From contig JAHHTP010000002.1 in the NCBI GenBank assembly GCA_020024615.1, positions 1-64,000 on the forward strand: a stretch of DNA of 64,000 nt. Direction: 5' to 3'. Both the position numbers and the translations under genes were made by a program. Below are positions 59,570 to 64,000 of this stretch, one piece after another. How positions within the stretch are numbered: the first letter of the stretch is position 1; each line of letters starts with the position of its first letter. Source of the DNA: Oscillospiraceae bacterium (lineage in GTDB: Bacteria; Bacillota; Clostridia; Oscillospirales; Ruminococcaceae). The notes under the pieces were generated by a model. That model saw only the letters and a program-made list of their open reading frames with translations, did no database searches and had not been told where the DNA came from.

Positions 59570-62500
59570 TTATCCTTTCCTGTCCGCTTCCATTGCGGCA
59601 TGGTCTAATTTCAGCAATTTGGAAACGCCCGCCTCCTGCATTGTAACACCATACATACAATCTGCCTGTTCCATTGTACCGCGTCGATGCGTAATCAGAA
59701 TAAACTGCGTTTGATCGCTCATTCGGTGCAGATACTGCGCATAACGGTTGACATTAACATCATCTAATGCAGCCTCAATCTCGTCCAACACGCAGAACGG
59801 AGATGGTTTGACTGACAATAACGCAAAATACAAAATAATCGCGATAAACGATTTTTCGCCACCCGAAAGAAGCGAAATCTTTTTAACCACCTTACCTGGC
59901 GGTTGTACAAATATATCAATACCACAGTTTAAAACATCCTGCGGATCGGTCAGGCTCAAATGCGCACTGCCACCGCCGAATAATTCGGTAAAGATTCTGC
60001 CAAAATGTGCATTAATCTGCTTAAACCCTTCCACAAAACGCTTTTCCATCTTTTCCGTCAATTCTATAATCAGCTGATTCAACGTTTTTTTCGATTGTTC
60101 AATGTCAGACAACTGCGTATCCAGCATTGCTTTTCGCCCAGATACTTCCTCGTATTCCTCAATTGCGGAGAGATTGACCGATCCAAGGTCTTTTATGTTA
60201 CTTTTGATTGCCGCAAGTTTCTGCTTGGAATCCTGATAGGAAAGTCCTGTGAAATCGCGCTCCAGTGCTTCACTTCTTGTAATCTCATATTCATCATACA
60301 AATGTTTGATGATCTCATCATAAGCCTGCTGTTTAAATGTAAGCTGCTCTCTTACGCGTTCTGTTTTCTGCTTACAGCGTTCACAGCAAATGGAAGTTTC
60401 CTTCTCCTGTGTACGCATATCTGTAATTTTTTTCTCAGTTTGCTGGCGTCTTTCGATCAGTTTATTTTCTTTCTTCAGAAGTTGTTCTTTTTGCAGCGTA
60501 TTTTGTTTAATTTCCTGTGCTTGCAATTTCTGCTGCTCCACAAACTGCTCGTTTTTCTGCTGCAAACCTGCAATTTGCTGCTTCTTCTGATTGAGTACAA
60601 ATTCGTCCGAACTCTGTGTCTGTGTCAGATGTTTCATCTCTGCTTCCAATGCAGTGATATCTTTCTGCACCGAAAGTTCCTGCAGTGATAACTCCGAAAT
60701 CTCTTTTGACAAAAATTCCTGACTGCGACTTAACTGGTCTCCCTGCTCATCTGCACCAGCAGCAAGCCTTTTCTGCTGCTTCATCTCGTTTTGCAAGGAC
60801 AAAACCGCTGCATCAATGTCGTTGAGTAGAACATTTCGCTGCTGTATCCTCTGATCCAGTTTCTGCAATTCCTCTTTCTGTGAAGATAAAAACTGCTTCT
60901 CCTGTGCCAATGTATAATCCAGTCGACCACATTCACTCTGCGCACGCATAATATCCTCAGACAATAGAACTTTTTCCTGCTGTAATTCAGAAAATTCTTC
61001 TTTGGTCTGGAGTAAATCCGCTTCGGCATTCTGTTGCTGAATGCCGAGTTCTTCCAGCCGCCTACCATAATCCATAATTTCCGCCTGCAATGTCTGTATG
61101 TGATTTTTCCGGCTCAATGACGAACTGGTCACCGCTTTGGAACCACCAGTATAGGTACCACCGGCATTGATAACCTGACCATCCAGTGTTACAATTCTGA
61201 ATTTATACTGATACTTTCTAGCGGTAACCGATGCGTTTTCAATATCATCCATAACCACAATTTTTCCCAGTAGGAAATGAACGATACGCTCAAATTTCTG
61301 ATCATATTCCACCAATTCATCTGCCATGCCGATATAGCCGGTTTCATCTTCAATGCGCTGTGGCTTGAATCGATTGCCTTTTACCGAAGTAAGTGGCATA
61401 AAGGTTGCTCTACCCTTGTCACGCTGCTTCAAAAAGCGAATGGCATCCTTTGCGGTCTGTTCATTGGCAACCACAATATTCTGCAAAGTGAATCCAAGCG
61501 CTGTTTCCACCGCAGTCGTGTATGCCTCTTTCGAGTTAATCAGCTGTGCAACCGCACCGTAAATTCCTGAAAGTTCCCGATTTTTTACCGCATTCAATAC
61601 AGCTTTTACCGCACCAGAATAGCCTTCCATATTCTGTTCCATGCTGCGCAGCATGGAAAGCTGCTGTTCATCGCCTTTTTTTCGTAAACGCAAACTCTGT
61701 GCCGCCTCAGTCAGTGCTTTTGCCTTTTCTTCCCGCTTCTGCAAACGCATCTGCATTCCCTGTATCATATTGCCCTGCTCGGATAATTTTTCCTGCATCA
61801 GCATCAAAGCATCATTTGCCTGTACTTTTTCTTCCTGATACAGCTTCCACGCCTTTTCATGCTCTGTATGTTGGTATTCCAGCTGTGTTTTTCTCTTTTC
61901 ATCCTGCGACAGATTATCCTTTTCACTCGTAGCACGCACTTCGCATTCGGTCAGTTTCAGCTGCAATGCCGCAACATCCGCCAATAATTTCTGCAAAGAT
62001 TCTGACTGTTCCTTTGCTCTGCCAGAAATTTCTTGCAACTGTGTCTTTTTATCTGCAATCTTTTCCTGATGCAGCGATAATTTTTCCACCAATCCAGAAT
62101 GTAACACCTGTTTGGTAGCCAGTTTCTCCTGTGCCATCAGCAATAATGCATTCTGCTGATCGGATTCCTTTTGCAAACGCTCAATTTCTTGTAAATTATG
62201 CTGCATCTCATTTTTGGAAACCGCCTCTGCTTTCACCGCTTCGGTCAATTCTTCCTCCAACTTTGCACGCCTATTTCTGCTTTCATCAATGGCAACCGCA
62301 TCATTCTGCATCTGCTCATACGCTTGTTCCAGCAAAAACTGTAACCGGTTGGACTCTCTGCAAGCTTCATCATATTCTTTCTGACAAGCAGCGATCTGCA
62401 CATTCTGCTCATTCAACTGTTCTTTCAGCTCATTTAACTCCGAAACCGACACGAATACATCATGCTGCTCTTTCTGTCTAGACAATTCCAGAAACTGCTT

Positions 62501-63136
62501 TGCCTTTTCCGACTGCTTCTGCAACGGCTCGATTCTGGCATTCAATTCACTTAAAATATCATTCAGACGCAGCAAATTTTCTTCAGCTTTGGCAAGATCA
62601 CGCTGTGCTTCTTCTTTGTGATAGCGAAACTTTGAAATACCGGATGCTGTTTCAAACAGATCACGGCGTTCAGTGGATTTAGCACTCACAATCTCCTCAA
62701 TTCGGCCCTGACCAATCATAGAAAATCCGTCACGACCCAAACCAGTGTCCATAAACAGTTCGTACACATCTTTTAAGCGCACCGGTTTCCCATTAATGGA
62801 AAATTCGCTATCACCATGACGATAATATTTTCTGGTTACACTAACCAAATCCGCATCGCAGGCAAGCAGGCGATCTTTATTTTCCAAATTCAGCGTAACC
62901 GAAGCATATCCCTGCGATTTACGCTGTTTGCTGCCGGCAAAAACGACATCTTCCATCTTTTCACCGCGCAGTGTTTTACTCGACTGCTCTCCCAAAACCC
63001 AGCGAATTGCATCACTGATGTTGCTTTTTCCCGAACCATTAGGCCCGACAACGGCGGTTAATCCGCTGTCAAAGGTGACTGTGGTTTTATCCGGGAACGA
63101 CTTAAAGCCTTGCAGCACCAAAGATTCCAGTTTCAT
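59570..63136 (-). CDS. smc: Chromosome segregation protein SMC
   Basis: A 1188-residue condensin ATPase. The P-loop is GPNGSGKSN (31-39), followed by two long coiled coils that flank a hinge (about 505-640; SGIYGAVAQLI...). The C-terminal head has signature LLSGGEKSF and Walker B FCVLDEIEAALDD. It forms the chromosome-loading condensin with ScpAB, which are not in the window. The start overlaps the stop of the upstream elp3-like gene by four bases, so they are coupled. Confidence 0.98.
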   Translation of the reverse strand: MKLESLVLQGFKSFPDKTTVTFDSGLTAVVGPNGSGKSNISDAIRWVLGEQSSKTLRGEKMEDVVFAGSKQRKSQGYASVTLNLENKDRLLACDADLVSVTRKYYRHGDSEFSINGKPVRLKDVYELFMDTGLGRDGFSMIGQGRIEEIVSAKSTERRDLFETASGISKFRYHKEEAQRDLAKAEENLLRLNDILSELNARIEPLQKQSEKAKQFLELSRQKEQHDVFVSVSELNELKEQLNEQNVQIAACQKEYDEACRESNRLQFLLEQAYEQMQNDAVAIDESRNRRAKLEEELTEAVKAEAVSKNEMQHNLQEIERLQKESDQQNALLLMAQEKLATKQVLHSGLVEKLSLHQEKIADKKTQLQEISGRAKEQSESLQKLLADVAALQLKLTECEVRATSEKDNLSQDEKRKTQLEYQHTEHEKAWKLYQEEKVQANDALMLMQEKLSEQGNMIQGMQMRLQKREEKAKALTEAAQSLRLRKKGDEQQLSMLRSMEQNMEGYSGAVKAVLNAVKNRELSGIYGAVAQLINSKEAYTTAVETALGFTLQNIVVANEQTAKDAIRFLKQRDKGRATFMPLTSVKGNRFKPQRIEDETGYIGMADELVEYDQKFERIVHFLLGKIVVMDDIENASVTARKYQYKFRIVTLDGQVINAGGTYTGGSKAVTSSSLSRKNHIQTLQAEIMDYGRRLEELGIQQQNAEADLLQTKEEFSELQQEKVLLSEDIMRAQSECGRLDYTLAQEKQFLSSQKEELQKLDQRIQQRNVLLNDIDAAVLSLQNEMKQQKRLAAGADEQGDQLSRSQEFLSKEISELSLQELSVQKDITALEAEMKHLTQTQSSDEFVLNQKKQQIAGLQQKNEQFVEQQKLQAQEIKQNTLQKEQLLKKENKLIERRQQTEKKITDMRTQEKETSICCERCKQKTERVREQLTFKQQAYDEIIKHLYDEYEITRSEALERDFTGLSYQDSKQKLAAIKSNIKDLGSVNLSAIEEYEEVSGRKAMLDTQLSDIEQSKKTLNQLIIELTEKMEKRFVEGFKQINAHFGRIFTELFGGGSAHLSLTDPQDVLNCGIDIFVQPPGKVVKKISLLSGGEKSFIAIILYFALLSVKPSPFCVLDEIEAALDDVNVNRYAQYLHRMSDQTQFILITHRRGTMEQADCMYGVTMQEAGVSKLLKLDHAAMEADRKG

Positions 63137-64000
63137 GTAATCTGATTCCTTTCTATTATTATGCTAATATCCGTATGCCCTTTTATATGCAGGCGGTAAC
63201 CTTTATCCGCAAAATACAATAAATTCTCTCTTTTCTGTCCAACCGCCTTGGAAATATCCGCCTGCGGCACAAATAAAAGATAATCCCCCTGCGGTTGTTC
63301 TGACAACAATGTTTCTATCTTCCGGCGGTAGATTCTGCTTTCACACAATTCCCGGAATGCCGGATGATAAATTCCGCCTGTCATCTGTTCTTCCACTTCA
63401 TTGGAAGCATGTAGCCCGACTTTAATCAGCCTGATACCAGCCGCCTGAAATTTTTCTATCCATTCGGCAGTAAAAGAAACCGCTTCCTGAATTCCCATCG
63501 GGCAATATTCTCCGCTTTGCAGCAAGGCATCAAGCTTTGTCCCTTTCAATACTACCGTTGGATAAATCCGCAATGTATCCGGACGCAGCGACAAAATCGT
63601 TTCTGCCGTGTGATATAAACTTTCTTTACTTTCTCCATACAATCCAATCATCATCTGAAGCCCTAAAGAAAATTTATATGGTTCACTTCGAATCAACTTG
63701 ACCGCATCCAGCGCATCCTGCATGGTATGTCCTCGCTCATTCAGCGCAAGAACACGATCATCCAGGCTCTGCACCCCAAGTTCGATTGCGATTACACCGT
63801 ATTGCTGCAAAACGTCCAGAATCTCAGCAGAAATCGCATCTGGGCGAGTCGAAAGCCGGATACCGGAAAATCCATTTTCACCTAAAAACGGCTGACAGAC
63901 CGAAAGATATTCCACCATCAGGTTTCTGTCGATTGCCGTAAAGCTCCCACCAAAAAATGCAATCTCAGTATACTTTCTTGCAGCGGGATCGGTAATCTGT
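63133..64000 (-). CDS. Elp3-like radical SAM protein (5' end outside window)
   Basis: The frame is open to the window edge, so the N-terminal part with the radical SAM CxxxCxxC is outside. The visible 288 residues begin with ...QITDPAARKYTEIAFFGGSF and continue through FSGIRLSTRPDAI, VIAIELGVQSLDDRVLALNERGHT and SLGLQMMIGLYGE, all characteristic of Elp3/YgiQ-like radical SAM enzymes. No acetyltransferase domain follows: after about residue 200 there is a short tail. It precedes smc, as in Clostridia where this family sits between rnc and smc. Its reaction is unknown. Confidence 0.9.
   Translation of the reverse strand, partial: QITDPAARKYTEIAFFGGSFTAIDRNLMVEYLSVCQPFLGENGFSGIRLSTRPDAISAEILDVLQQYGVIAIELGVQSLDDRVLALNERGHTMQDALDAVKLIRSEPYKFSLGLQMMIGLYGESKESLYHTAETILSLRPDTLRIYPTVVLKGTKLDALLQSGEYCPMGIQEAVSFTAEWIEKFQAAGIRLIKVGLHASNEVEEQMTGGIYHPAFRELCESRIYRRKIETLLSEQPQGDYLLFVPQADISKAVGQKRENLLYFADKGYRLHIKGHTDISIIIERNQIT

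Noticed and set aside
60005..60688. Plus-strand frame of 227 codons
   Set aside because: Antisense shadow of the smc coiled coil; Phe/Leu-rich composition is a reverse complement artefact of Glu/Lys/Gln codons.

Overview
The window reads as a core chromosome segment from a low-to-mid GC Gram-positive anaerobe of the class Clostridia, most likely an Oscillospiraceae/Ruminococcaceae-type gut organism. The evidence is the gene set and order: a cleavable L27 with its Prp protease, sepF-ylmH-divIVA-lspA-rluD, miaB-ylbF-mutS-mutL-miaA-hfq, elp3-smc-ftsY, and nadD-yqeK-lcp-rsfS-leuS. Promoters are near-consensus sigma-A type (TTGACA-17-TATAAT) and many terminators are intrinsic hairpins. The genus cannot be fixed from the sequence alone. 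I see no phage, insertion sequence, CRISPR array, restriction or toxin locus.

Layout. 1-8.7 kb runs mostly on the plus strand: tRNA-Ser, a small minus-strand RNA, rpsO, pnp, an MFS transporter, a minus-strand exonuclease, then a four-gene plus-strand cluster (YfcE-like phosphodiesterase, YaaA, a GH18 protein, a Gfo/Idh oxidoreductase). 8.8-12.4 kb holds GTP-type PEP carboxykinase, free-Met-sulfoxide reductase, a DUF6512-like membrane protein and tRNA-Lys. 12.2-21.5 kb, mainly minus strand, holds secDF, an AI-2E family protein, YebC, YitT, Mini-RNase III, Obg and the L21-Prp-L27 operon with an L21 leader. 21.5-22.85 kb has no intact gene. It carries a candidate structured RNA of about 415 nt with its own promoter and terminator, followed on the other strand by a decayed MATE efflux gene. 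22.9-34 kb holds degV, the ACT-hom-thrB-lysC operon for aspartate-family amino acids, an AGCS symporter, three small membrane proteins, yajC and a two-subunit transketolase.

34-64 kb is almost entirely minus strand and consists of long housekeeping operons. Working in transcription order: the hfq to rluD operon combines RNA chaperone, a HlyD-like protein, PLP homeostasis, the SepF/YlmH/DivIVA division group, signal peptidase II and a pseudouridine synthase. Upstream of it lie miaB-ylbF-mutS-mutL-miaA (tRNA modification and mismatch repair), then efp, aroQ, an endonuclease IV-like protein, yqeG and rpsU. The last operon (elp3-like, smc, ftsY, rdgB, yhbY, nadD, yqeK, lcp, rsfS, leuS) couples chromosome organisation, protein targeting, NAD synthesis, ribosome maturation and wall polymer attachment.

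The least explained pieces are the two intergenic RNA candidates (226-371 and 21512-21927, both minus), a 53-codon Gln/Lys/Ser-rich gene at 17443, the unknown 163-codon gene at 47871-48362, and intrinsic terminators placed right in front of the ribosome binding sites of three genes.
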